Source: Micropruina sp. (GTDB lineage Bacteria; Actinomycetota; Actinomycetes; Propionibacteriales; Propionibacteriaceae). Taken from it: DNA of 64,000 bases. The notes beneath the pieces were generated by a model. The model made no database searches and was not told the DNA's origin. It worked only from the letters and a program-made list of their open reading frames with translations. Positions 18,048-27,271 of this stretch are shown here, piece by piece (the first letter of the stretch is position 1; each line of letters opens with the position of its first letter). Made by a program: the position numbers and the translations under genes. The stretch spans positions 1 to 64,000 of the forward strand of contig JADJTO010000013.1 in the NCBI GenBank assembly GCA_016711105.1. The letters are read 5' to 3'.

Positions 18048-19067
18048 TCAGCGAGCGAAGGATTGGAGGTTGCGGAGGACCAACGTGGGCTTGAGGATCA
18101 CGTGGCTGTTCTCCAGGGGCATGCCTTGGAGTTGGGTGGTGATCATGCTGACCAGTTGCCGGGAGCACGCCTCGACCGGCTGGGCCACGCTGGACATCCC
18201 TGCCGCCCGCGCGACCGGGGTGTCATCGAAGCCGATCACCGGAATGCTTGGGCCGGTGGGGATCGCCTGCTGGCGATAGGCAGTCAGGGCCCCAAGGCCC
18301 AAGGAGTCGCTGGCGCAGACCAAGGCCGTGGCTCCGCGAGCCAACAGCTCCTTTGCTCCTTGGGCACCCTCGTAGAGGCCGTCCGTGCTCTCGATCAGCA
18401 GGTCTTCGCAGCCAAGACCGGCGACTCCGCGCAGCCAGCCGTTGCAGCGATCCTCGCCGACGTTGTTCGGACGCTGCCAGCCCAGGAAACCGATTCGGGT
18501 GTGGCCGAGGCTCCGCAGGTGCAGGGTGGCCTCCTCGGTGCCGGCGCCCCCATCCACGTCCACCCAGGTGCCGGTGTCTTCCTTGCCCCAGGGACGCCCC
18601 CAGGCAACAGTGGGAACTCCGGAAGCCTCCAGCCGGTCCGGGCGGGGATCCCCCGCATAGGTGTGGGTGAGCACCGCACCGTCGATGGAGAGCCCTTGGT
18701 GTAGGTCGGTCAGGGTCTCGACCTCGTGCAGATCGTCCTCCACCGTGAGCAGGTTGACCCGAAAGCCGCGGCCTTGGGCCTCTTCACTCAGGCTGTGCAG
18801 GAAGCGGTCCATGATCGCCCCGTTGATCCCGTCGGCAACGGGAAAGAGTCGATGGCCCAGATTCATGCTGCGTCGAGTACGCAGCGCTCGCCCGATCGCA
18901 GACGGACGGTAACCCGACGCGCGAATCGCTGCCAGTACCTTCTCCCGAGTGCCCGGCTTGACCACCTCGGGGTTGTTGATCACGTTCGACACGGTTTGCC
19001 GTGAGACGCCGACCTGGCGGGCCAAACTCACCAAGGTTGGTTTGGGAGTCCGTTGGTCAAACGTCAT
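18048..19067 (-). CDS. LacI-family transcriptional regulator
   Basis: This intact 339-residue repressor has the HTH (PTLVSLARQVGVSRQTVSNV), the hinge (YRPSAIGRALRTRRS) and a full effector domain ending GFDDTPVARAAGMSSVAQP. It is divergent from the debranching-type hydrolase gene at 19363, which makes that gene and itself plausible targets; the effector sugar is unknown. A TTGACA promoter element lies about 70 bp upstream. Its 3' end meets the transglutaminase stop without a gap. Confidence 0.87.
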   Translation of the reverse strand: MTFDQRTPKPTLVSLARQVGVSRQTVSNVINNPEVVKPGTREKVLAAIRASGYRPSAIGRALRTRRSMNLGHRLFPVADGINGAIMDRFLHSLSEEAQGRGFRVNLLTVEDDLHEVETLTDLHQGLSIDGAVLTHTYAGDPRPDRLEASGVPTVAWGRPWGKEDTGTWVDVDGGAGTEEATLHLRSLGHTRIGFLGWQRPNNVGEDRCNGWLRGVAGLGCEDLLIESTDGLYEGAQGAKELLARGATALVCASDSLGLGALTAYRQQAIPTGPSIPVIGFDDTPVARAAGMSSVAQPVEACSRQLVSMITTQLQGMPLENSHVILKPTLVLRNLQSFAR

Positions 19068-19112
19068 GGTGTCCTAACTGCAGGTGTCGATGTTGCTTTG
19101 AACGATCCAGCC

Positions 19113-19142
19113 ATGATGAGGCGGCCGAAAAATGATTGTCAA
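19113..19142 (-). promoter_or_regulatory. Candidate promoter of the LacI-family gene
   Basis: On the minus strand a consensus TTGACA (19142-19137) is followed after 18 bp by CATCAT (19118-19113), about 45 bp before the ATG at 19067. The -10 box is weak. Confidence 0.4.
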
Positions 19143-19171
19143 TAGGGCCTCAAGTGTGCCGCAGAGTGTCG

Positions 19172-19202
19172 CTAGGAGGACGGTTGTTGGTGTCCCTCCT
19201 AG
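19172..19202. repeat. Inverted repeat CTAGGAGG…CCTCCTAG in the divergent intergenic region
   Basis: CTAGGAGGAC is mirrored by GTCCCTCCTAG with one bulged C and a loop of about 10 nt. It lies midway between the divergent LacI and hydrolase genes. It may be a binding site or an mRNA hairpin, and no assignment is possible. No coding sequence is seen in 19143-19362. Confidence 0.35.
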
Positions 19203-19289
19203 GAGTTACACCCAAAAAACCCACAGCTCTGCGACAAAGGTGTTGTTTCCCCTGTGCTTAGTCCTACTCGTCCGACCTGTGGCTAGGCC

Positions 19290-19309
19290 TTGGAAATTGA
19301 TCGTTCCAA
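19290..19309. promoter_or_regulatory. Candidate operator, TTGGAA-N8-TTCCAA
   Basis: An inverted repeat of 6-bp arms (19290-19295 and 19304-19309) lies 54 bp upstream of the hydrolase ATG. Its position suits control by the divergent LacI-family gene, but the centre lacks the usual LacI CG dyad, so support is weak. Confidence 0.3.
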
Positions 19310-19362
19310 TGACTAAGCTGCATGCAGCCGACCGGGGGGCCGGCTCCGGGGGGATTCGTACG

Positions 19363-21194
19363 ATGAGCAGACAGCCGTTCCTGCATGACTTGGTGCCGCT
19401 GATCGCCGCCCCTTTTCAGGTCTGGTCGCAGGCTGACGGGGACGTGGAGAACCTCGAGGTTCAGGGTTTCTTTCTCGGCGACACCCGGGTGCTCAGCCGG
19501 GCTGTGCTCACGGTCTGGGGCGAGCAGGGACCGGTCGAGAAGCCGGCGATCGCGACCAGCGAGCGCGGCAACGAGGTCAGCTTCGAGTACGCGCTCCGGC
19601 TGCCCGGGCCGGTGGCAGACCCGCTGGTGCAGCTGACTCGCACTCGCACAGTGACGATCGGCGGCGTCAACGAAATGATCACCCTCAGCTCCTCCCTCGA
19701 GCAGGCGATCGAGCTCACCGTCCGGATCAGGCTGACTCCTGACGGCACCCCGCTGAATCTGATCAAGGCAGGGGAACCCGCCACACCGATCCTGCAGCGG
19801 GAGGGCCGGTCCTGGCGCTGGAACGGCCAGGGCACGATCGCCTCGGTCCAACTCGGTGAGGCCGAGGTCGTCGACGACGGGCACTCGCTCATCGCCAGTT
19901 GGGTGCTGCGGGCGGCACCTGGTCAACCCCAGAGCATCAGTTGGTCGCTCGGGGCCGCCGATGACGCGCTCCCCGTTCGTCGGAGTGCCGGCTCCGGTCT
20001 TGCCGATGCCGGCGCTCAACGCCGGCACCCCGGATGCGGTGCGTCGGCTGCTGGCGCGTTCGCTGGCCGACTTGAGCGGTCTGCGGATGGCCGAACCGTC
20101 CGATCCGTCGCGGACGTTTTTCGCCGCGGGCGCGCCCTGGTTCTTCACCCTCTTCGGCCGCGACTCGCTGATCGCGTCCCGGCTGACCCTTCCCCTCGGT
20201 CCGGAGTTCGCGCTGGGAACGCTGCGGACACTCCAGGCCCGCCGGGGACGCGTCGTCGACATCGATCGTGCCGAAGCTCCCGGCAAGATCTTGCACGAGG
20301 TGCGAGCCGTGGCCCTCGACCTGCGCGAGGGCACCGTCCTGCCCCCGGAGTACTACGGCACCGTTGACGCCACGCTGTTGTGGATCTGCCTGCTCGGCGA
20401 GGTCTGGCGCGACGGTGCGGACGACCAACTCGTGGCCGGTTTCATCGACGGTGTGGTGGCGGGGTTGGGCTGGCTGGCCGACCACGCGGACCCCGACGGC
20501 GACGGCTTTGTCGAGTACTACGACCACTCAGGGCTACGCCCACCGGGCGGCCCTGACCGGCGCGGAACTATTGGAGCGTTTCGGCAGAACCGACGAAGAA
20601 CGGGGACGCGCCGCTGGCTGGCGGGCCTATGCCGCCGCGCTGGCCGTCCGCTTCCGCGAGCAGTTCTGGCGCTCCGACGAGCTTGGCCCCTACCCGGCGA
20701 TCGCCCTGGACGGTGCCAAGGCAGCGGTCAGCGGGGTGGCCTCGAACATGGGCCACCTGCTGGGCACTCGCCTGTTGAACGCGGCCGAGGAGCGGATCGT
20801 GGTGGATCGGTTGCTGCATCCGACGATGTTCTCCGGCTACGGAGTGCGCACCATGGCCGACACGAACGCCGCCTATTGGCCGCTGCGCTACCACGTGGGC
20901 TCGGTCTGGACCCATGACAACGCGGTGATCATCGAGGGCATGCTGGCCTCCGGGTTCAACGCCGAAGCCCGAGTTCTGGCCCAAGCGCTGCTGCGGGTCG
21001 GGGAGGGCTTCGGCTACCGCCTGCCGGAGTTGTTCAGCGGCCAGTCGGCCGACGAGGTGTATCCGCCGGCCCCTTACCCGGCCTCCTGCCGGCCGCAGGC
21101 CTGGGCAGCCGCCTCGGCGATCACTGTGGCGAAGGCGCTGGGCGCGCTCGCTGCTCAACCAGGCCGACCGGATTCCCCTCCGAATCCTCGATGA
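19363..21194 (+). CDS. Glycogen-debranching-type glycoside hydrolase (GDE N-terminal + catalytic domain), frame broken and internally deleted
   Basis: The N-terminal domain (FQVWSQADGDVENLEVQGFFLGDTRVLSR…) is the GDE_N type found before (alpha/alpha)6 catalytic domains. An extra C near 19971-19974 breaks the frame before VPAPVLPMPALNAG. The catalytic part (FFTLFGRDSLIASRLTL, ILHEVR, PPEYYGTVDATLLW) then breaks at about 20530, where homologues carry a conserved segment around GWKDSGD; here EYYDHSG runs straight into QGYAHRAAL, so about 100 bases are missing. The last frame (HPTMFSGYGVRTMA … GSVWTHDNAVI) runs to 21194. The missing segment normally carries a catalytic carboxylate, so the protein as read would be inactive. 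Start ATG 19363 follows GGGGGGATT. Confidence 0.75.
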
Positions 21195-21507
21195 ACGCCA
21201 TCCACTCGTCCGTCCCTTCGGGGCCGAGCGTGGCATCGGCGTGGTGGAAGATCAGCTGTGGCTCACTCACGATCTTCACCCCGCGGTCCCGCAGCCGCTC
21301 GATGGTGGCGCTGAGGTCGTCCACGGCGAGGTAGAGCAGGGCGCTCGGCGCACCCACCTCGAGCAGCAGCCGCACCTCGTCCAACCCGAAGAAGACCAGC
21401 CCCGGGGGATCGAAGGTGGCGGCCGCCGGGGTTCCCAGCAGGTCGGCGTAGAAGGTGCTCGCCCGTCCGAGATCGGACGCGCGCTGGGCGATCTGTACCA
21501 GCCGCAT
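21121..21507 (-). CDS. VOC (glyoxalase/bleomycin-resistance) superfamily protein
   Basis: This 128-residue protein has two beta-alpha-beta-beta-beta halves typical of the vicinal-oxygen-chelate fold: MRLVQIAQRASDLGRASTFYADLLG … LLYLAVDDLSATIERLRDRG … DEWMAFIEDSEGNPVGLVEQ. The last half matches the pattern of small actinobacterial glyoxalase-like proteins; the conserved Glu before the end suggests a metal site. Substrate unknown. Its 3' end overlaps the 3' end of the hydrolase gene by 74 bp in antisense. Confidence 0.8.
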   Translation of the reverse strand: MRLVQIAQRASDLGRASTFYADLLGTPAAATFDPPGLVFFGLDEVRLLLEVGAPSALLYLAVDDLSATIERLRDRGVKIVSEPQLIFHHADATLGPEGTDEWMAFIEDSEGNPVGLVEQRARPAPSPQ

Positions 21508-21574
21508 CGGGCCTCCGCTCGCTTGGTTCTCCAGGCCTCAGCCTAACTCCGCGGCCCTCCACTACGGTTGAAAC

Positions 21575-22340
21575 ATGTCTCAACCTCCTGCTGGCCCACC
21601 GCCGCTCTCCACGTTGCCCGAAGCCGACTTCCGCCGCGTGCTGTGTGTGGTCGCGCATCCCGACGACGTGGAATACGGCACCTCCGCGGCGATCGCCAAG
21701 TGGGTCGCAGCCGGGGTGGAGGTCTCCTATCTGCTCCTGACCGCCGGGGAAGCCGGCATGCAGCGTCCGCCGGAAGAGGTGGGCCCGTTGCGGGCCGCCG
21801 AGCAGCGCGCCGCGTGCGACGCGGTCGGGGTCAGCGACCTGGAGATCCTCGACTTCGCCGGACGGGATGCTGGTCTACTCCCTCGACCTCCGGCGCGCGA
21901 TCGCTCGCAAGATTCGCCAGGTCACCCCGGACGTCGTGGTCACCGGCAGCTGGGAGGTCGAGTTCGTGGCCGGCCTGAATCAGGCCGATCACCGGGTCGC
22001 CGGCCTGGCCACCCTGGATGCGATCCGGGATGCCGACAACACGTGGGTGTTCCCCGAGTTGGCCCGCGAGCAGGGGCTGAGTAAATGGGGAGTGAAGTGG
22101 TTGTTGGTGGGCGGCGACTCACGACCGACGCACGCGGTCGATGTCACCGGTGAGCCGCTGGCCAAGGGGGTGGCCTCGTTGGAGGCGCACGCCGACTACC
22201 TGGCCTCCATTCCCGGCCACCCGGCACCGGCCGACTTCATTCCGATGCTCTGCCGGATGGCCGGACCAAGCATCGGGGTGGAGAGCGCGGTCGCGTTCCG
22301 GGCCTACGATTTGTGTCCGGGTAGGCCGGCTGGAGCCTGA
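21575..22340 (+). CDS. PIG-L family N-acetylglucosaminyl deacetylase-like protein (one-base frame break)
   Basis: The zinc-binding motif AHPDD (His28-Asp31) follows the first strand (RVLCVVAHPDDVEYGTSAAI), then EAGMQRPPEEVGPLRAAEQ. One extra G at 21860-21861 breaks the frame; removing it gives DFADGMLVYSLDLRRAIA and an intact protein of about 254 residues, including TGSWEVEFVAGLNQADHR with the later metal-site His. It is related to MshB/LmbE enzymes that deacetylate GlcNAc conjugates, but with no mycothiol gene nearby the substrate is open. Its 3' end overlaps the convergent LigD gene by 37 bp. Confidence 0.83.
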
Positions 22341-23272
22341 TCCTCCGGCAGGCCGTCCCGGTTCGCCCACTCCAACAGCTGATCCAGCCGGAACGCGTGA
22401 TCATCGATGCCGGCGTGCAGGTCACCCAGGGCGGCGAAGCGCGCCGGGACGGAAGCCATGGTGAACTCCTGCGGCTCCACGTCGGCCACCTCGTCCCAGC
22501 TGATCGGGGTCGAGACGGTGCCGGTGGGCACGCCGCGGACGGAGTAGGCGCTGGCGATGGTGTGGTCGCGGGCGTTCTGGTTGAAGTCCACGAAGACCGC
22601 GCTCGGGTCCCGGTCTTTGCGCCACCAGGTGGTGGTCGCCTCCGGGGTGCGGCGCTCCACCTCGCGGGCGAACGCCAGCGCGGCCCGGCGCACCTCGCCG
22701 AAACCCCACTCGGGTTCGATCCGGACGTAGATGTGGAGCCCGTTGCCGCCCGAGGTCTTCGGGTAGCCGGTGATGCCCAGTTCCTCCAGCACGGTTCCGC
22801 TCACCTGAGCCACCCGGCGGACGGCCGCCAGGGAGGCGTCCGGCCCGGGGTCGAGGTCGATCCGCCACTCGTCCGGTGACTCGGTGTCGGCGCGCCGGGA
22901 GTTCCACGGATGAAACTCGACCGTGGACATCTGCACCGCCCAGATCACGCTGGCCAGTTCGGTGACACACAGCTCGTCGGCGGTCCGGCCGAAGCGAGGG
23001 AAGTACAGCTCGACGGTTTCGACCCAGTCCGGCGCGCCGGCGGGAAGCCGCTTCTGATGCACTTTGGGCCCGTTGAGGCCGCTGGGAAAGCGGTGCAGCA
23101 TGCACGGCCGTTCCCGCAAAGCCCGGACGATCCCCTCACCCACGGCGAGGTAGTAATGAACCAGGTCTAGCTTCGTCTGACCGGTGACCGGGAAGTAGAT
23201 CCGGTCGGGGTTGCTCACTCGGACGACCCGCTCGCCGACCTCGATCTCCACCGCGGGGGACGCGTCTGCCAT
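22304..23272 (-). CDS. Stand-alone LigD-type polymerase domain (NHEJ primase-polymerase)
   Basis: This 322-residue protein matches the PolDom of bacterial LigD: VSNPDRIYFPVTGQTKLDLVHYY, FPSGLNGPKVHQKR, the metal-binding DLDPGPD, SGGNGLHIYVRI, and VFVDFNQNARDHTIASAYS. It would extend or fill DNA ends with ribo- or deoxynucleotides in Ku-dependent end joining. Neither the ATP-dependent ligase nor the phosphoesterase domain is attached, and no Ku gene is within the window, so partners must be elsewhere. The frame is intact. Confidence 0.87.
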   Translation of the reverse strand: MADASPAVEIEVGERVVRVSNPDRIYFPVTGQTKLDLVHYYLAVGEGIVRALRERPCMLHRFPSGLNGPKVHQKRLPAGAPDWVETVELYFPRFGRTADELCVTELASVIWAVQMSTVEFHPWNSRRADTESPDEWRIDLDPGPDASLAAVRRVAQVSGTVLEELGITGYPKTSGGNGLHIYVRIEPEWGFGEVRRAALAFAREVERRTPEATTTWWRKDRDPSAVFVDFNQNARDHTIASAYSVRGVPTGTVSTPISWDEVADVEPQEFTMASVPARFAALGDLHAGIDDHAFRLDQLLEWANRDGLPEDQAPAGLPGHKS

Positions 23273-23304
23273 GCCCGAACGTTACCCGGCCCTATGATCT
23301 TCGG

Positions 23305-23817
23305 GTGATTCGCCCCGCCCAGATTGCTGACCTGCCGGACGTCCTGCGCCTGATCCGTGAGCTCGCCGAGTACGAGCGTGAGCCGGACGCCGCCGTTGCC
23401 ACGATCGAGGATCTGCACGCCGCGCTGTTCCCCGAGGGCACCGCGCACATCTTCTGCGACCTGGTCGAGGACGAGGGCCAGGTGGTCGGAATGGCCCTGT
23501 GGTTCCTCAACTTCTCCACCTGGACGGGCCAGTGCGGCATCTATCTGGAGGACCTGTTCATTCAGCCCTCCCACCGCGGGTTCGGCTTCGGCAAGGCGCT
23601 GCTGGCCCACCTGGCCAACCGCTGCTTGGAGCAGGGCTACCCGCGGCTGGTCTGGCAGGTGCTCGACTGGAACACCCCCTCGATCGAGTTCTACCGCTCA
23701 CTGGGCGCCGAATCGATGGACGAGTGGATCACCATGCGGGTCACCGGTGACGCCCTGGGCGCCCTGGCGGCTCAGCTCAAGGTGCCGTCGTCGTTGACCC
23801 GGAACACATCGACCTGA
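23305..23817 (+). CDS. GNAT-family N-acetyltransferase (diamine/spermidine acetyltransferase-like)
   Basis: This 170-residue enzyme begins at GTG 23305. It shows the GNAT fold: IRPAQIADLPDVLRLIRELAEYE, the strand pair VVGMALWFLNFSTWTGQCGIYLEDLF, the acetyl-CoA loop HRGFGFGKALLAHLA, and the C-terminal DWNTPSIEFYRSLGA. The WxGxxGIYLEDL region and ELAEYE are characteristic of SSAT-like members, so a polyamine or other primary amine is the likely acceptor. Its last 46 bp overlap the 3' end of the convergent transglutaminase gene. Confidence 0.83.
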   Translation: MIRPAQIADLPDVLRLIRELAEYEREPDAAVATIEDLHAALFPEGTAHIFCDLVEDEGQVVGMALWFLNFSTWTGQCGIYLEDLFIQPSHRGFGFGKALLAHLANRCLEQGYPRLVWQVLDWNTPSIEFYRSLGAESMDEWITMRVTGDALGALAAQLKVPSSLTRNTST

Positions 23818-24689
23818 ACCTCTAACGAGGAGGTCGTGGCCTCGGTGTAGATCACGCCCTTGAGCGGCGACACGTCGCGGAAGTCCCGACCCCAGGCGGT
23901 GACGATGTAGCGCGAGTCGGCGAAGTGGTCGTTGGTCGGGTCGAGGTCGATCCAGGAACCGTCGGGGACCAACACCGACGCCCAGGCGTGCGAGGCGTCC
24001 GAGCCCTCCAACTTCGGCTGGCCGGGTGGCGGGGAGGTTTCCACATAGCCCGAGACGTAGCGCCCGGGCAGGCCCACCGAGCGCAGGCAGCCGACCGCCA
24101 GATGGGCGAAGTCCTGGCAGACACCGGCTCGCAGCGTCAGCAGCTCGGGCAGGGTTGTCCGGACGGACGTGGCCCCGAGCCGGTACTTGAAGTCGCGATA
24201 GATGGTCGAGTACAGCCCGACCAACGCATCCCCCAACGGACGCTCCGGCGCCAACACGGTCAATGCGTACTCCCGGACCACGTCGGTGATCTCGACCAGT
24301 TCGGAAGGCATCAGGTAGGTGGTCAGTTCCACCGGATCGTCGACCCGGGCCAGGTGTTCGGCTGCCGAAGCCACCGTCCAGCGGTTCAGCTCGTCCAGAT
24401 TGGGCCGCGGCCAAGCCACGTCGACCACGGCCACCTTGCCCACCTCCAGCCGGGTGTGCGGGCTGCGAACCTCGACGTAGAAGCTGTGATTGCCGAAGTG
24501 ATCGACGTGTTCGGTGACCACCTCGGGGGTCGGCGAGACGACCACCTCGTTGGAGACCACGTTCTGCGACCAGGTCTCCAGCAGCCGCAGGAAGCCGCGT
24601 TCGTAGCAGGCTTCGACGTTGTCGTCGTAGGTGTAAATCGTCTTGTGCCGGACGCGGTAGCGCCGCGGCGAGAAGTTGTCGATGGTCAT
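23772..24689 (-). CDS. Transglutaminase-like protein of the ATP-grasp/alpha-E cluster (Rv2569c-like)
   Basis: This 305-residue protein has an N-terminal beta domain (RYRVRHKTIYTYDDNVEACYERG…) and a transglutaminase core with Cys in RAGVCQDFAHLA, His in SDASHAWASV and Asp in WIDLDPTND. It resembles M. tuberculosis Rv2569c. The chosen ATG at 24689 shares one base with the stop of the upstream gene (TGATG), implying coupled translation. It is the last gene of a three-gene leftward operon. Comparative work on ATP-grasp amidoligases predicted that such clusters make and cleave peptide-like tags; the substrate is unknown. Confidence 0.85.
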   Translation of the reverse strand: MTIDNFSPRRYRVRHKTIYTYDDNVEACYERGFLRLLETWSQNVVSNEVVVSPTPEVVTEHVDHFGNHSFYVEVRSPHTRLEVGKVAVVDVAWPRPNLDELNRWTVASAAEHLARVDDPVELTTYLMPSELVEITDVVREYALTVLAPERPLGDALVGLYSTIYRDFKYRLGATSVRTTLPELLTLRAGVCQDFAHLAVGCLRSVGLPGRYVSGYVETSPPPGQPKLEGSDASHAWASVLVPDGSWIDLDPTNDHFADSRYIVTAWGRDFRDVSPLKGVIYTEATTSSLEVQVDVFRVNDDGTLS

Positions 24690-27218
24690 CAGGTCACCTG
24701 CCATGGGGTCGCCCACTCCGCCGACTGCGCGTGCCGCGGGGCCTGGCGGACGAAGTGCCTGCCGCCGATCGCGTCGTTCAGCGCCCGCAGATCGTCGGCG
24801 AGGTCATTCAGCAGCCGGGCCAACGGACCCCGGTTGTCCTCCTGGATGGCGGCGATGTCGACCTCGCCCAGGCGGGCCGCCAGTTCCGCGGCGCGGGCCG
24901 CCGAAGGCTCATCGCCGATCAGGCGCAGGTCTGCGGCCAAGCTGTCCAGCTGATAGATCACCGAGCGCGGGTTGATCCGATCGAACAGCAAGAGGTCGAT
25001 CGCCGACTCGATCGGGGCGGTGGGGCCGGTGCCCGCGGCGGCGCGACGGCGGTGGGTGATGATCGACTCGCCGGCCCGCAGGACCCCTTCGACGACCAGG
25101 CCGTCCACAGCGCGCGGGCGCGGCCAGATGATCGTGTTGCGCAGCAGGGACACCGTGAGTTGGGCCCGTTCCATTCGGGTTCCGGCGTCCAGGAAGGCCC
25201 ACGACTCGTCCCGGACCATGCTGTGCGCGATGATCCCGGCCAGGGCGAGCAGGGATTCCAGCACGTCGGCCAGTTGCGGTTGCAGTTGATGCTCTGCGTC
25301 GGGAATCTCGGCCAGTGTGCGTTCCAGGCGGCTGAGCACGCTCCAGGTGTCCACGCTGAGCAGGTCACGGATGTGCTGGGCGGCGTCGACCAACTGTCGG
25401 GCGCAGTGCAGCACCGTACCCCGGCGATGCCCGTCCAGGACGAGGTGTCGCAGGTAGTCGATCGGGCTTTGGTTGTCGATGGAAGCCGCGGTGGTGACCA
25501 TCCCGACGGCGTGCAGCAGGGCGGTCATCGCGCCGGCGCCAGGCGTGCTCGGACGAGCGCTGTGGTCCTCGGCGAAGTCGTCGGTCACCTTGATCAGCCG
25601 CGAGGTCCCCTCGGCCCGTTCGGCGTAGCGGCCCAACCAGTAGAGGTTGTCCGCGACCCGCGGAGCCAGCCCCGAGGCCCGCGCCGCAGGCTGATTGAGC
25701 CGGCGGTCGCGGCGGGCGCCGCCGAGCTCCCCGGCTTCGGCCGAGAGCACCCAGACGTCCTTGGCCAGCGCGCCGGTGTAGTTCGACACGGTGTACTGGC
25801 CGATGTGACCGGCCACCCGGCCCAGACCGCCGGGCAGGAAGTAGTAGTCGTCGCCGTGGGCGACGCCGAAGGTGCGCAGCACAAACCTGCGTGGCTCCAG
25901 CCCTGAGCGGGTGACCACCGGGGCGGTCGACATGGCCATCGGTTCCTGGGCACACCAGGCCCAGGGTTCGGCGTTGATCCGATCGGCCAGGCTCGACCGT
26001 TCGGCGGCCGACAGTTGCCACCCGTAGGTCGCCGTCGAGTGCTCCCGGGAGATCGGCTTGATCACGAGCGAGCCCAGATTGGCTTTCACGTGCGAGTGCG
26101 CCACCGGGTCGCCGCACCACCAGGTGGTGCTTCCCTCAGCAGCAGTTCCTCGCCGAGCAGCGCCTGGGCGGCGGCGGGCAAATGCGCCATCAGCGCCGAG
26201 TTCTCCAGGATGCCCGCGCCGACCGGGTTGACCACGGCGACCGTCCGGTTCCGGGTGGCCTCGATCAGCCCGGGGATGCCCAGCTGGGAGTCCCCGCGCA
26301 GTTCCAGCGGATCGGAGAAGGACGCATCGACCCGGCGCAGCACCACATCGACCTGCTCCAGCCGGTCACCGGCACGCAGCCACACCTTTCCCTGACGCAT
26401 CACCAAGTCGTCGGCCTCCACCACCGGGAAGCCCAGCAACGACGCCAGGAAGCCGTGTTCGAAGGCGGTTTCGCTGTTCGCGCCCGGGCTGAGCAACACC
26501 ACCCGGGGCGGTTCGACCGAGGCCGGGGAGGCATCTTGGAGGGCCGCGGTCATGATGTTGAAGAACCCGCGCATCCGGGGCCAGATCGGTGCCGCGGTGC
26601 ACCGGCCATCACCCGAGAGACGACTCGGCGGGTGGCCATCGAGTAGCCGGCCCCTGAGGGTGCCTGGGTGCGGTCGGAGATGACTCGCCAGGCACCGGTG
26701 GTGTCGCGTCCGAGATCGGCGGCGGCCATCACCAGATGGCGTTTGCCCGGGGCGGCGATCCGGTCGGTCTGGCGAATGAAGCCGGGGTGCGACAGCACGA
26801 TCTCGGGTGGGATGATCCGGCGGCGCAGCAGCGTCCGTTCGCCGTAGATGTCGGCCAGCACCAGATCGAGCAGCCGCGAGCGCTGGGCCAGGCCGCGCTG
26901 AAGTTCCGACCATTCGGAGGCGCCGATCAGCAGCGGGATCGGGTCGATCGACCAGTGCCGGGCCCGCCGTCCGGGGGCTGCGGAGCCGTAGGTGATGCCC
27001 TCGTCCTGCACGAAGTTCCGGGTTTCGGCGCGGGCGGCCAACAATCCGGCCAGCCCCATCGCCTCGATCGTGCCCGCCAGCGACTCGTTCTCACCGCGGA
27101 CCCCTTCGGGGGTGACCAACTCGTCCGCACCGTGGGAAGCCTCCAGAAAACTGTCCCGGACGCGGGTCCGGTAGGCGTCCAGCACGCCCGAAGTTTCCGA
27201 GCTGGCGGCGAGAGACAT
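24689..27218 (-). CDS. Circularly permuted type-2 ATP-grasp / alpha-E fusion protein (Rv2567-like; two frame breaks)
   Basis: Homologous to M. tuberculosis Rv2567 (884 aa). The N-terminal part (from ATG 27218) shows the permuted ATP-grasp DUF404/407-type sequence (RNFVQDEGITYG, LVLADIYGERTLL, IPPEIVLSHPGF, DLGRDTTGAWRVI). A break near 26600 is followed by RVVLLSPGANSETAFEHGFLA and NPVGAGILENSALMA. A second break near 26125, where adding one base gives APTWWCGDPVAHSH, leads to the alpha-E domain (DNLYWLGRYAERAEGTSRL … FDRINPRSVIYQLD) ending at 24689. The protein predictably uses ATP to form an amide bond on an unknown acceptor. Both breaks look like one-base losses. Confidence 0.82.
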
Positions 27219-27271
27219 GGCGCTCACTGTAGCCCGGGAAGGAAGAACGGCAGATTCACCGCTGAGCTGGC

